Assembly (NCBI GenBank): GCA_963932465.1
Contig: OZ010798.1
Location: forward strand, 14,678,981 to 14,742,980
Length of the DNA: 64,000 nucleotides
Direction of reading: 5' to 3'
Origin: Maratus speciosus
Lineage: Eukaryota; Arthropoda; Arachnida; Araneae; Salticidae
The notes beneath the pieces were generated by a model that did no database searches, was not told the DNA's origin, and was given only the letters and a program-made list of their open reading frames with translations. Below, in pieces: positions 46,552 through 58,047 of the stretch; the first letter of the stretch is position 1; every line of letters begins with the position of its first letter. The translations under genes were made by a program, and so were the position numbers.

Positions 46552-46689
46552 CCAGATAGATTTTTTGCTGTCAGCGAAACGAGATTGACCAATCAGAAGC
46601 CTGTACTTTTGGAAACGGCGAAAAGTTCGCAAAAATGCAGGCTTCTGATTGGTCAGTCTCGTTTCGCTAACAGCGAAAAATCTATCTGG
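46552..46689. mobile_element. 138-bp hairpin MITE
   Basis: Arms of about 55 bp. The left arm starts CCAGATAGATTTTTTGCTG and continues with CAGCGAAACGAGATTGACC and AATCAGAAGCCTG; the right arm is the inverse, ending AAAAATCTATCTGG. The centre is about 28 bp. The pairing is nearly perfect, suggesting youth. No clear target duplication. Confidence 0.75.
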
Positions 46690-46964
46690 ATACCAGCCAT
46701 CGAGTTGAACACAACGTTAATTTTAACCGAGCGTAGCTATGGTAGTAAACGGTGAAATTTTGTTAAAGTATTCATAAAGTGTTGGAAAGTGTTTCATAAT
46801 GTATGCTTGACACATCATTTTTCTTTCCACATCGTAACTGCATAGTTACAAATACATAGCTGCCATAATGAAATCAGTTTCAAATGTATTTATGGAAAAC
46901 TATATAATATGATACTGTATAAATATATAAAAAGGCCTCCAAAAGTTGGCCAACAGTAAATTTA

Positions 46965-48425
46965 ATTTAAAAAAGATGTTTGCGATCATACATGTAACAG
47001 AAAATTCTCAAAATTATCTGTCCCTGTAGCAAATATCTGACTGTGTGGGTCCTGTTTAACGGTCGTGCACATTTGTGGAAACATAGATTGCTTTTTCATG
47101 AAGGTGTAAATGTTTCTGTGCAAAAGTAAAATGTTTTATGTTTGTAGACCCCAGAGTTTCCAACCCAATTTAACACCCCTTTCCGAAAAATTGAAAATGA
47201 ACAGCAGAAACAGTGTACTGTAATTAAAACACGAATATATTGAATATTGGATGAGATATGGGAATTTGTGTGAAATTTTTTTTAACTGCGCATGCGTGAA
47301 GGATTCCAAAATTTTTATCTCATAATTTGATAGTCACCTAGTTAGGGCCGCTTACATAAAAATTAAAGTCAAATATCGTGAAAATTGAGAAGGATAGGGG
47401 CAGTATAGGGAGTTGCTTTCTAAAAGTATCTTTATTATAAGGGATTTTCCAGAATTTGTTAACCAGCTCACTGTGTAGCTTTTTGAGTTTTCACAGCATT
47501 TGACTGGGCTTTTTATATGAGTTACCCTAAATAGCTGACTACCAAATTATGAAACAAACATTTCGGAATCTTTCACGCATGCGCAGTTGAAAGTTATTTC
47601 ATACAAATGCCTATATCTCATCCAATATTCAGTATATTCATTCTTTAATTACATTACACTGCTTCTACTGGGTTTTTCTTTTCAAGTTTTTGGAAAGCGG
47701 GATTAAATGTGGTTGAAAACTCCGTATGTTATAAATAAAAAAACATTTTAATTTTCCACAGAAATTTCAACACTTTCACGAATATGCATGATGCTTACAC
47801 AAATTCTCAAGACAGTTAAACAGGACCCACATAGTCATTGACTACAAAGACAAACCATTTTGAACATTTTCTATTACATGGGTGATCGCAAACATTATTT
47901 TATTATTACATTTTTTGGCCCACTAATTCTCCTCGCGACTCAATCTTCACTGAAAAATATAAAGTCAAATACAGTCGACGCATCACATAAAAAAGCTAGT
48001 CAAATATTGAGAAAACTCAAAAACCTCGCATAGTGAACTGGTTGACAAATTGTGGAAAATCAGTAAAGCTACTTTTAGAAAGCTTCTCGTTATATTGCCC
48101 TATCTTTCTGAATTTTCGCAAAATTTGACTGTACTTTTATAGAAGTTGCCTTAAATAGGTAACTATCAAATTATGAATCTTTTTATGAATTAAAAATTTT
48201 GGAATCTTTAACTCATGCATAGTTAAAATTTATTTCACGTTAGTGCCCATATTTCATCAAATATTCAAGTTTTAATTGCAGTATACTGTTTTGCTGTTGT
48301 TTTTCAAATTTTTGGGAAGTGGTGTTACATTTTGTTTGAAAACTCTGTTGTCTATCAACAAAAAACATTTTGCCTTTTTCAGAGAAACGTTAACAGCTTT
48401 AATACTATGCAGTCTATGCTTATAC
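46965..48425. repeat. Three-arm inverted/direct repeat of a ~470-bp unit
   Basis: Arm 1 (about 46965-47430) is the inverse of arm 2 (about 47430-47900): ATGTTTGCGATCAT/GTGATCGCAAACAT, GTGTGGGTCCTGTTTAAC/GTTAAACAGGACCCAC, ACTGCGCATGCGTGA/TCACGCATGCGCAGT. Arm 3 (about 47950-48425) repeats arm 2 directly, with more divergence (CATGCATAGTTAAAATTTATTTCA). No coding sequence. Confidence 0.75.
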
Positions 48426-48426
48426 A

Positions 48427-49675
48427 AATGTTATAACGACCCCTCGCGTGCTAAAGATGAAGGTCGTTATAACGAAAGTGAACGGAAATAAACTCTAAAA
48501 AACTCTAATCATGTGCATAAAAATTAAGGTTTCAAAGGAAATTTTATAATACAACATTATTACTAAATTCTGTTTACTTTCGTATCAAATAAAAATTGAC
48601 AATGAGTATTTATAAAAATTAATTTAAGAGAATGATTACGTACTTCTAAAATAAAACATAAAGTAAATGTTAAATCACACACAAAAAAAATAACTACTTA
48701 TCTATTAACATTTATTTTCTACAAAAATAATTCGAAATAGTTTTTTTTTTTTTTTTTTCCGTGCGTTTGATATTTTTTTAACCCTCTCGGCAGTGAATTT
48801 TTTTCCCAATTTTGGGAAAAATTACTTTTACGCTAACAAAATTAAAAGTAGCAACCAATATCACAGAAGTTACAGTTTACTGAAAATTAACGAATGTGTT
48901 CTTTACAGAAACCTAACGAATGTAGTTATGTTGCGAGTTTTTCATATAAAAATAATCTAAGGAAGAATTTTTTAAAGACGTTTCGAAAATGTCGTATCGT
49001 AACCAGATTAAACAAACATAAAAAAATTAGTAGTATTTTTTATCTTTTATCGCAAATGACTAATTCGGAAAAGGAGTCCCTAATTTAAATTTAAAGAGTG
49101 AAACATATGTTTGAATTAAAAGAAACGCTAACGATTTACTAATAATTAATAAAACTTTTATTAATATTATTATTATTAAATGCTGAAACATAAGTAAAGT
49201 CATAATAGTAAATGTATCGACATATGCTATCACTGTTAGGTGCTGGAATTAACAAAAATATTTTTTTTCTTTCAAATATTGCAATTCGAAGTAGGAGCCT
49301 CGTATGAGGCTCAGGGTGACGAGAAGGTTAAACAAAATTTTCCATCTCAGTTATAGATGATAAGTAATTTTATGCGTTTTCTTGTCTTTAAAAAAATGTT
49401 TTAAAGCGTCATTTTAAGACATTTTACATTAGGCATCAACGCGCAGTGAGCACTGAGTTCTTGTTGAAAGAAAACGGTAATTTTTTGGAGGAAAAAATCT
49501 AGAGGAAAGGTCAATTAGGTCGCTGTATAGGGAAATAAGCTGCTGGCTGCACGTTATATTGGATGTAAAAATAACATGCTATAAAGAGGATATACTTCGA
49601 CACATTTTGCATAGGTCGGTATAATAGAACGGTCGCTATAATGGGAGGTCATTATAATGAGCGTCGAGTGTATCT
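48427..49675. mobile_element. Tigger-type end motifs around TTAA element (relic)
   Basis: A 12-bp perfect hairpin GTTATAACGACC...GGTCGTTATAAC lies at about 48431-48475. Similar words (GGTCGGTATAAT, GGTCGCTATAAT, GGTCATTATAATG) cluster at 49614-49660, ending CGTCGAGTGTA. Such repeats are typical of Tigger subterminal regions. An outer left end is not identifiable, so the element limits are uncertain. Confidence 0.4.
48782..49327. mobile_element. piggyBac-like MITE, CCCTCTCGGCA family
   Basis: A 546-bp element between TTAA at 48778-48781 and 49328-49331. Ends are CCCTCTCGGCAGTGA and TCAGGGTGACGAGAAGG. A subterminal palindrome TTCCCAATTTTGGGAA lies inside the left end. No transposase. Confidence 0.7.
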
Positions 49676-49748
49676 TTTTTATATTTAAGGTAGTTCAAGC
49701 AGTGCTCGAAATAGAAAAATCCACAAACCGGACCGCTATTTCAAATTA

Positions 49749-50393
49749 CACTGGTCGTCACCAAAATCCTCCCTGTAAAAATGATAATTGATTCCTATAG
49801 ATTTCACTCTGCTAAATAAAAATATAGAAACGAAAATGCTGTATCACGTACCATTCTTTTGGTAAGAGGGTTTGTTTTTAAAATTAAGGTACTTTATATC
49901 TTGCTAAAACATAAGTGGAAATTTTGTAAACCATAAAAAGTAGATAATAATATGTAAATTATCTGTAAATAACATTTATAATAGTAATGTAATAACATAT
50001 AAATATCTTTACCCGAGTTACAGCGGCATAAGGAATGAAAATATATTATTAGATAGCAAATAGTAAATTCGGACATGAAAAGGGGGGGGGGGGGCTTAAA
50101 AAGAAAAATGCACAATAAAAGTATCAACAAACTAAATTTTCATGCTATATTTTATCAATTTGATATCTAAGACAGTGGAAGTATACTCTATTCATGATTT
50201 CAATTTTATCTAGCATTGCTATTTAATATAATAATCCTTCACTGATTGTTACTATTATAAAAGTGTTTCTCCGAAAAATGGTACGTGCTAGAGCAAGTTG
50301 GATAACATATTTAGAATTAGGAGTATTAGATCTGTACACTTTACATATTTAATTTGCAGGGAGGAAATTTTTATATTTTTTTGTCGACCAGTG
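49749..50393. mobile_element. TA-flanked element with CACTGGTCG ends
   Basis: A 645-bp element. The left end is CACTGGTCGTCACC, with AAATCCTCCCTG just inside; the right side has CAGGGAGGAAATTT and finishes GTCGACCAGTG. TA flanks it at 49747-49748 and 50394-50395. A G run lies at 50079-50094. Superfamily unknown, possibly Tc1/mariner. Confidence 0.65.
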
Positions 50394-50884
50394 TAATCAT
50401 AAATTTGCACATTCTCAGCGCATGATCAAATTTGATGTTAAAATAAATGCATGGAACGAAATAATAAACAAAAGTTCTTTTCATTTCAGTTTACTAATTT
50501 TGTCGTCTGCGCATCTAGGAGGCTTCAACAGGCTTTGAAACTTTAACAAGACCGAATGACTTTAACCCAAAACAGTTTCCCCTCAAACTTTTAGAAAAAT
50601 GCCGAATATATATTTTAAATGCTTATTTATATTCGGATAAATGTGTCCACAGAATAACAAAAATATGCTTAACAATAATATGTTTTATAAATTGTTACAG
50701 TTTGAGAAAAGCATCTAAAATGAAAACTTACGCAATGCGACATTTTCTTAAGAAAAATTCTTTCTTACCTGGAAAAGAGAGAAGAAAAATTGTTAGTGCC
50801 ATGACATTTGCAATTTTTAGATTGAAAAAAAAAAAAAAAACAGGTTAAAGACACTTTTACTAGTTGGCATTTTTTTTCTTAAAA

Positions 50885-50938
<54 letters not shown>

Positions 50939-51169
50939 GAGTACTTGATTACTAATAAGCGTCTTATATAATGATTGATAGCATAAGTCAATATTACTAT
51001 TTCAAAAATAGTGATAGTAATCCGAATTAAAAAAATCAACCCAACTGGCAACACTGGTTAAGGAATGCATTTTCAAAATGCGTATAAAGAAAAAAAATTA
51101 CAGAACGTCTAGAAAAAAAAAAAAAGTGCCAGCTTAAGACCACACTGTCGAAGTGAAAATTTCTATGGT
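50394..51169. other. Non-coding stretch with (A)n and (TA)n
   Basis: No gene seen. An A run is at 50824-50840, and an (A)n(TA)n microsatellite at 50881-50936. Confidence 0.5.
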
Positions 51170-51773
51170 GATCGTAATTGATACAAAATCGTACCTCTTT
51201 TTAACGAACCTCTATTTTACGAATTCCTCTATTTTACGAAAATTTTCTTGAAAGGAAGAACATTTTACGAATTTTCTTGTAAAATAACCTCGAAATAGTA
51301 AAGTGCATTCCTATTTAACGAACTTTTTCTTGAATTTTAAAACTTTTTTTTCCGTATCTCACCAAATATTTATGAACATTTCAATCTTATACTTTCTTTT
51401 TGGTTATACATTTTATGACGCTCAGTAAACTTGAACTGCTTTTATCTAACACATTTCTCCGAGAGTTATCAAATCGCTGAGTCATTCTTTGCATTTCATC
51501 CATTTGGTGACCGTAATTGATTCGGAATATTAATGTATAATCGTATATCTTTTTAACGAACCTCTATTTTACGAATCCCTCTATTCTACGAACTTTTCCT
51601 TGAGAGGAAGAACATTTTACGAATTTTCTTATAAAATAACCTCGAAATAGTAAGGACTGTTCCTAGAAGTCCGCACAAACTTTTCTTGGCTGGAAAACTA
51701 TGAAAAACCGAGACAAAAAACATAAATGAGCACTGTGAGATAATTTTAATAAGCACATTACTCTGTAAAACTG

Positions 51774-53255
51774 TTATAGGTCTTTAATTAAACCGTTTCG
51801 TCGGACATTATCGATTTTACATTTGGTGGTACTTGCTAGACGTTGTACAACATTTAGGTTCATAACTTTCAGACAGTACTTGAATCAATTGATCAATTTC
51901 TGGATGTTACCTGCTTTCTAGCCTTTAGAATACACTTTAGACTTAAGGCTGTTCTTAACTGCTGTGCTCAACAAGCGCAAAACGTTTTGGCACATTTACA
52001 CATTCATTTTTTAACGGAAAGATGTGAAATTGGAAAGAATGGTCAGGGAAGCGATTTGGAATCGAACTGTTTTTTTCATTTTTTTCAACCATAAATTACC
52101 TATTGAGTTATAAGCGATTTTGATCACGTGACACGGCATTTTTCTCTCTTTATTGACTGGATTTTCTTCTTTCGTTCGGAAGTTCGGTTCAAAATGCCAA
52201 CTTTGACAGCATTTTCTGAAAGATCTATTGCGTTTACAAGAAAACGGAAAAAACAGCTCGATGACATAGTTTCTGAATAACAACACCTTCTAGTTTCATG
52301 AGTTTTCGAACAAAAATGAATTAAAACTTATGTCAGAAAGTTGACCCTTTGGATTTCACAACAGCCTTAAGATACGCTTAAAAGCGCTTATTTGGTCGAA
52401 TTTCGGGAACGTTAGCCGGGTTGTCGGATAGTGATGTTTTGCTGGCGGAAGTTGAAGAGAATGATTTTGCAGAATGACTGCAAACCAAGTCTGGCCAGAA
52501 GACGTAATCACCGACGTTGTAATTGCTACTGATGTAGGGAATGAGACAATACGAATGCACTTGTTCAAATGTCGTTGCCCTCTGACAGCGAACCCAGACT
52601 TTCGGATGAACGGATGACTCAAGCCTTTCGGACCCATCGCAATCCAAACGAGGATCTTAACTTTGAATTTGGATTTAATAACAAAACGATGATAGGTTGT
52701 GTCGTGGAGACATCAGGTGTGTAGTAGCCACCATTATCGTTAAAAGTGGGGTGAGTAAGCGTGAAATATTGCTCGTCATCCAAGATGAATGCTCGGTCAG
52801 AGAATTTTCTGAACAAGCGACCACACTTCGTTTTCACGGCAACATTTTGATATGAACTTTTTCTGCTTATATTTCATGTTAAGCTTCTTGGTGATTGTCT
52901 TATATAGGTGGCCGGGTTAAACACTGAATTTGGCAGCCGTGGGATGAATTAATACTCGGCCGTTTTTGCTAAACAGTCGTTTCAACTGCTGTAACTTTGG
53001 CTTGGTGAGTTTTTGCCTTTCTACCCTGTCCCGGTTGTCTTTTTGCCGGAAGTTCCTTCTAGTAATGTTGTAGAAGATCGTATATAGTTTATTTGGGGAT
53101 ATTTTCGGCAAAAAATGGTTCACGATGAACTTGTTCCCATGATGAATATTGCCTTCGTAAAACTTGTACACACGCGTGCGCAAACACTCCTCTTTCGACT
53201 TCATTCTCGAAAAACACAGATTACTGAATTGACTCTCGGCTAATGGGCGTGCCAT
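51774..53255 (-). pseudogene. Mariner transposase, frameshifted and interrupted
   Basis: Starts MARPLAESQF (ATG 53253-53255). The N-terminal region with HTH-like segments ends at a stop at 52917. Catalytic landmarks follow in shifting frames: FILDDEQYFTL (first Asp), KGLSHPFIRKSGFAVRGQ, LIPYISSNYNVGDYVFWPDL (second Asp), NPANVPEIRPNKRF (third acidic region), then a stop where Trp is expected and AYLK. The reading resumes beyond the TTAA MITE with SKVYSKG and KVMNLNVVQRLASTTK, ending NGLIKDL at 51774. About 350 codons in total, family-typical. At least three frameshifts and three in-frame stops make it inactive. Confidence 0.85.
51947..52366. mobile_element. TTAA MITE inside the mariner transposase
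   Basis: A 420-bp element between TTAA at 51943-51946 and 52367-52370. Ends are GGCTGTTCTTAACTG and GGATTTCACAACAGCC. Removing it with one TTAA joins ...AYLK to SKVYSKG in frame. Older relatives are at 6690-7086 and, in part, 8528-8950. Confidence 0.88.
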
Positions 53256-55855
53256 TATATAAGATAACGCAACACTTCACGCCCAGGTTTTAACTGAATC
53301 GTATTCCTTTGCTATTTTGTATAACTGCAAAGTTTGTGCGGATTTCTAGAAAACAGTCTTTAAAGCGCATTCTACATTTAAGAAGTTTTTCCTTGGATTC
53401 TCAAACTTTTTTTCCGCATTTCTCCGAATATTTCTGAACATTTCAATCTTATTCTTTCTTTTTCTACATTTCATGACGCTCAATAAACTTGAACTGGTTT
53501 TATCAAGCACGTTTTTCCGAGAGTTATCAAATTGCTGAGTCATTCTTTTCATTTCATCCATTTGATGACAGTAATTGATTCGAAATATTAATGTAAAATC
53601 GTACCTCTTTTTTAACGAACATCTATTTTACGAATTCCTCTATTCTACGAGCTTTTCCTTGGAACGAAGGACATTTCACGAATTTTCTTGCAAAATAACC
53701 TCGAAATAGTAAAGCGCATTGTATATTCAAGAAACTTTTTCTTGGATTCTGAAACTTTTTTCCGCATGTCTCCGAATATATATTTCTGGAAATTTCAAAT
53801 TTATTCTTTCTTTTTGTTTATACATTTCATGACGCTCAATAAACTTGAACTGGTTTTATCGAGCAAATTTCTCCGATAGTTATCAAATTAGATGAGTTAT
53901 TCTTTGCGTTTCATCTACACAGTGACCCTAATTGATTCGAAGTAAATGAACAATCGCACCTCTTTTTAACGAACCTCTGTTTTACGAATTCCTCTTTATT
54001 ACGAACTTTTTCTTGTAACGTAGAACATTTTACGATTTTTTTAAAAAAATAACCTCGAATTAGTAAAGTGTATTCTGTATTTGACAAACTATTTCTTTGA
54101 TTCCAAAACTTTTTTCATATTTCTCTGAATATTTCTGGAAATTTCAAACTTATTCTTTCTTTTTGTTTATACATTCCATGACGCTCAATAAACTTGAACT
54201 AGTTTTATCAAGCACATTTCTCCGAGAGTTTTAAAATCGCTGAGTCATTCTTTGCATTTTATACAGGTAGTGCACTTTTCATTCATACCACTGCACTACA
54301 GAAACTTTCAATACCTCCCCTTTAACCCACCCCCCTTCACCCATCCTTTCCATGAAATGTGAAAATAATTTTAAATAATCCAATCTGGATTAGATTCTCA
54401 GAGAAAATACTTCTGAAGAGATTTTTAGAGGATTGCAGGCATGCGAGACGTATTATGAGAGAGAGAAAAAAAAAACACTTTTTCAAACAAAATATTAACA
54501 TACATTTTCGGTACAGAGAAACCTCCCTGTGCGACCACCTCCATTAAGCGACCACCTCCTTTAACGACCATTTTTTCCTGGAACGAAATTTATTCCTATA
54601 GGCTCAATGCTAATTTTACCTCTATTCAGAGACCACTCCCAGCGGAACTCCCTCCATGAGCGACCAGTTTGTTTGTAGAAAATGAAAAAAATTCCTTTCT
54701 TTTCTGGTCGTTTGAAGAAGGTTTCATTAGAAAAATAATGATCTCAAAAGCTCGAAGATTCGACTGGCGTACGTCACAGACATCCACACCGGAAAAGGGA
54801 AGAAAGGAGGGGGGGGGGACGCGCTGTACGATTATTGGCTGAATGGAAAATTTTCTTCTCACCGTGTTACAGGTGTGAGCGTGTTGCTACGTGCTTCTAC
54901 TGTTCTTTCAATGCAGATGTGTTTCAGCAGCGTTTTCAGAATGGCAGCAAAAAGGGTTATGTTAAACTTAGAGGAACGTATAAATGTCATAAATGAACAA
55001 TAAAAAGGGAAAGTCGGAAAGAAAATTGGCTCAAATGTTTAATTGTGGAAAAACGCAAATAAACAAAATTTTGAAGAATAAAGAAGCCATTATAAAAGAA
55101 TGTAAATCGCGTGGAATGAAACGAAAACGAAAGGAAAAATTCGGAGATGTACACGATGCTTTCATGGAGTGGTTTCGAGCAGCAAGAGCCAAAAATATAT
55201 CACTTAGTGGAACTTTAATAAAAGAGAAAAGCATTCAAATAGCCGAAGCCTTCGGATTCAAAGATATTTGTGCAAGTAATGGTTGGTTACAGAAATTTTG
55301 TAACCGTAACAATATTGCTTTTAAATTGATTTGTGGAGAAGCTGCAGATATGGACAATGAGCTGTGTGAAGATTGGAAAGTGCGACTTCCTTTGATTCTT
55401 GTCGGATACGAAGATCGAAATATTTTTAACATGGAGTAAACGGGGCTTTTCTTTCGTGCACTATCCACAAAAAGTTTGATGGAAAAGACAGAAGAAGCGA
55501 AAGGAGGAAAAAAAACAAAAGAACGATTAACTGTGGTTCTTTGTGCTAATGCCCTTGGTGAAAAAGAAAAACCTTTAGTGATTTGGAAATCTCAACTACC
55601 ACGATGTTTTGAAAATGTGGATATGACTAAAATGGGTACAACGTGGAAATCAAATCCCAAGGCATGGATGACGTCGTCGATATTTGAAGAATGTTTGGTG
55701 GCATTCTATAAGAAAATGAGCATCTAACAAAGAAACGTCATCCTATTTTTGGATAACGCCCCATGCCATGTTAAGCAAGCCAAATTAAGCAGGGTTAAAC
55801 TTCAGTTTTTACCACCAAATACAACCGCTAGACTTCAACCTTTGGATCATGGCAT

Positions 55856-57219
55856 CAGGTCTTAATTTCTAACAAGAAAAGTACCGGAGCCCTAATATTC
55901 TGCGCTACTGATACAACAACCGTACCGTCCCCCCCCCCACCCCCACCCCCCCACCCCCTGTCACACCAATCTGTATAATTATATTTCGTGAATTATTTGC
56001 AAAATTTAAAGCATTTTTTTCCCCTTTAGCAAAATATAAATTTTAAATATATCTATCAGCATATACTTAGCTGTCAACTATTCCACTTTTTACTTATCAC
56101 TCCTTCTGAATAGTAATCTTTGCCTAATTTTACAGTTAATTGATTGCAGAATCCTGCGATTAAATAGGGTAAGGATTATGATTAGGAAATAGTGTTATTA
56201 CAACAAAGGGATAGTTCGCAGCTATGCATTTTTAAGAAAAAATAAATGAAATTCACAGAAATTAACATTTATAAGCTGAAGAATAGAACAATGTTTTACA
56301 ATTTCCTATAAAAGGTGCATATTTTAAACTATAATCGATTCCTTCCGCATAACAATCTTTTGTGGTTTTTATAGAAAAAGAGTAAACACTGCTCGATTGC
56401 TTTCTATTAAAATAACAATACATGGCAATTATATCTACTTACAAATAAAAGTGACTTCGTAAATGGTTGAGCAGAACCCTAGTTGGGTACTGTTTATGAT
56501 ACAAAATAAGTAGAAAAACCAGTGACATAATTCGTACTGACATATACTCGTACGTAATAGAAGACCAAAAAACCTCAAAGAAGCAAAACCTCGTTGGCTA
56601 AAACAGAAAATATTTTTTTCCGGTTAGATATCTAAAAAAAAAAACAGCCAATAAAAAATCATCCTACTGTTACAAAAGAAAATCGAACTGAAGGCAAATT
56701 CATTGTTCAGTCTCTTGAGTGGCGCCGTATCAGCACGTCGTCGCCGACATAAATTTTCAATAGAAAAATACGATTTTGTTTCCCCTTCATTTTGATCAAA
56801 ATATCATTAAAATGATTTGAAATAGAATATAATACGTAATTTTAAAGGAGGAAAAGTTTTTTTTTTTTTTTTTCGATGCATGAATAAATAAAATTTTTAT
56901 TGTAATACAGATTGAGCTCGAGTCAGCCCAAGCCCCAAAACTGATATAAAAATTGAGTCCGTTTTATCTTCATCTCCTACGTGTGCGACACATTATGTTA
57001 CATATAAGTGTTTTGGTAAAAAATAATGCAAAAGCTTGGAGATGGCAAGGAAAGGAAAAAGTAATTTTGGCTTCGGTTTTTGGGAAACGCTATTGCATGG
57101 GGCTCCGGAGCCCTGTATTTATGAGCTCCGATGAATTCCGACCAATATTGAAATATTTACTAAAAACAGAGAAGTACCGGAGCCGGGCTCCGGTGGGCTC
57201 CGGCGCAAATTAAGCCCTG
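55856..57219. mobile_element. Non-autonomous hAT element inside the Tigger transposase
   Basis: A 1364-bp element with ends CAGGTCTTAATTT and AAATTAAGCCCTG (one mismatch). An 8-bp duplication CATGGCAT/CATGGCAC lies at 55848-55855 and 57220-57227. Its subterminal regions carry GTACCGGAGCCC and CCGGAGCCGGGCTCCGGTGGG. The interior is noncoding, with a C-rich tract (55930-55960) and a T run (56859-56872). Excising it restores the Tigger reading frame. Confidence 0.92.
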
Positions 57220-57610
57220 CATGGCACTATTCAAAGCTTCAAATTGGAATACCGCCGTTTCATCTTACAGGCACTTGTAAGTCGAATAGATGATGCTAAA
57301 AGTGCTTCAGAATTGGCAAAAAATATTACCGTACGTGATGCAGTTTCTTGGATAACATCGTCTTGGAATAATGTAAAAATTCAAACAATCATGAGATGTT
57401 TTAAAGCTTGTGGGTTGTCAAATCAGCCAATAGAAAACGTTCTTGATTTGGCAAACATTGATCTTATAGAAGAAGAATCCATCGAACTGTCTAGAATAGT
57501 TGGAATAGAATACGATCCCAATGTTTTTGAATGTGAAAAAAAGCTTGAATGTTACGACGATTTGTGTGAAAATTAAGAAGAGCGCATTATTCATCAAAAT
57601 TTTGAACCAG

Positions 57611-57703
57611 GTTAGTAAGAATTTTATCTTTTAGAATTTTAACTTTTTAGATTTTTTTTATTCTGGTAACTTTTAAGTGTAAAACCTCTTTGTGCCTTTT
57701 CAG
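57611..57703 (+). other. Intron of the Tigger transposase
   Basis: The sequence CCAG|GTTAGTAAGA...TGCCTTTTCAG|GCAATGAA joins GAACCAG to GCAATGAATCT in frame (EPG-NESNSDDE). The acceptor and following exon sequence (TTTTTAGGCAATGAAT) recur in the deleted relative at about 63176, so the splice site is an ancestral property of the family. Confidence 0.75.
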
Positions 57704-58047
57704 GCAATGAATCTAATTCTGATGACGAATCAGGAGTTCCGGACAATAAACCCCCTGTCCTATCCTGTCAGGAAACTCTCAAACAAGTAGATAGTTTAAT
57801 GGAATCGTTATTATCTGTTCAAGACGAAACAATTTTGCATCTATTCACTGAACTTCGAAAGGGTTTGGAAGAAAAAATTATAAAAGATAAACTTATAAAA
57901 TCAAAGCAAACGTCAATATGTACATTTTCTAAACCGTTGTAGTAATTAACTTGTGTAATTAAATTAATATTTTTCTTTGGTACTTAAATTTTTATATTTT
58001 TTTCCTAATGTGAAAGATAAATTTTAGTAACCACTTGTCACCTTAAC

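Larger units (their letters stand above)
51653..53360 (-). mobile_element. Mariner-family element inserted in the satellite
   Basis: A 1708-bp element with inverted ends of about 30 bp (left AGGACTGTTCCTAGAAGTCC then GCACAAACTTT; right, inward, AAGACTGTTTTCTAGAAATC then CGCACAAACTTT) and TA at 51651-51652 and 53361-53362. The satellite word CTCGAAATAGTAAAGCGCAT is split exactly at its TA. It encodes a decayed transposase and contains a TTAA MITE. Net length without the MITE is about 1.28 kb, the usual size for mariners. Confidence 0.92.
51170..54270 (+). repeat. ~351-bp satellite, about four units, interrupted by mariner
   Basis: The marker CTTTTTAACGAAC, followed by CTCTATTTTACGAATTCCTC, recurs near 51195, 51548, 53605 and 53960. 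Subtracting the 1708-bp mariner gives spacings of about 350-355 bp. Each unit also holds CTCGAAATAGTAAAG, CATGACGCTCARTAAACTTGAACTG and CTCCGAGAGTTATCAAAT. The repeated TTTTAACGAA/TTTTACGAA words look like Tigger subterminal repeats, so the satellite may derive from one. A short inverted tail follows (GTAGTGCACTTTTCATTCATACCACTGCAC, in part). Confidence 0.85.
54941..57942 (+). pseudogene. Tigger transposase (HTH-DDE), inactive, two exons
   Basis: MAAKRVMLNLEERINVIN opens at 54941, then a frameshift near 54990 leads into KGKSERKLAQMFNCGKTQIN (CENP-B-like HTH). A second DNA-binding region follows (FGDVHDAFMEWFRAARA). The first catalytic motif reads NME-stop-TGLFFRA, where the family has Asp-Glu, so the catalytic Asp is Glu and a stop follows (TAA 55437-55439). 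FLDNAPCHV (second Asp) and LQPLDHGI (third Asp) remain. The hAT insertion splits LDHG from IQSFKLEYRRFILQALVSRI. An intron with GT/AG borders (57611-57703) precedes the last exon, ending SICTFSKPL. Further stops occur at 55726 and 57574. Confidence 0.9.

Noticed and set aside
43597..49675. A 6-kb Tigger spanning the lone end at 43597 and the end-like cluster near 49660
   Set aside because: The two ends do not match each other (CAGTAAAACCTCC versus ACACTCGACGCTC), and no transposase lies between.
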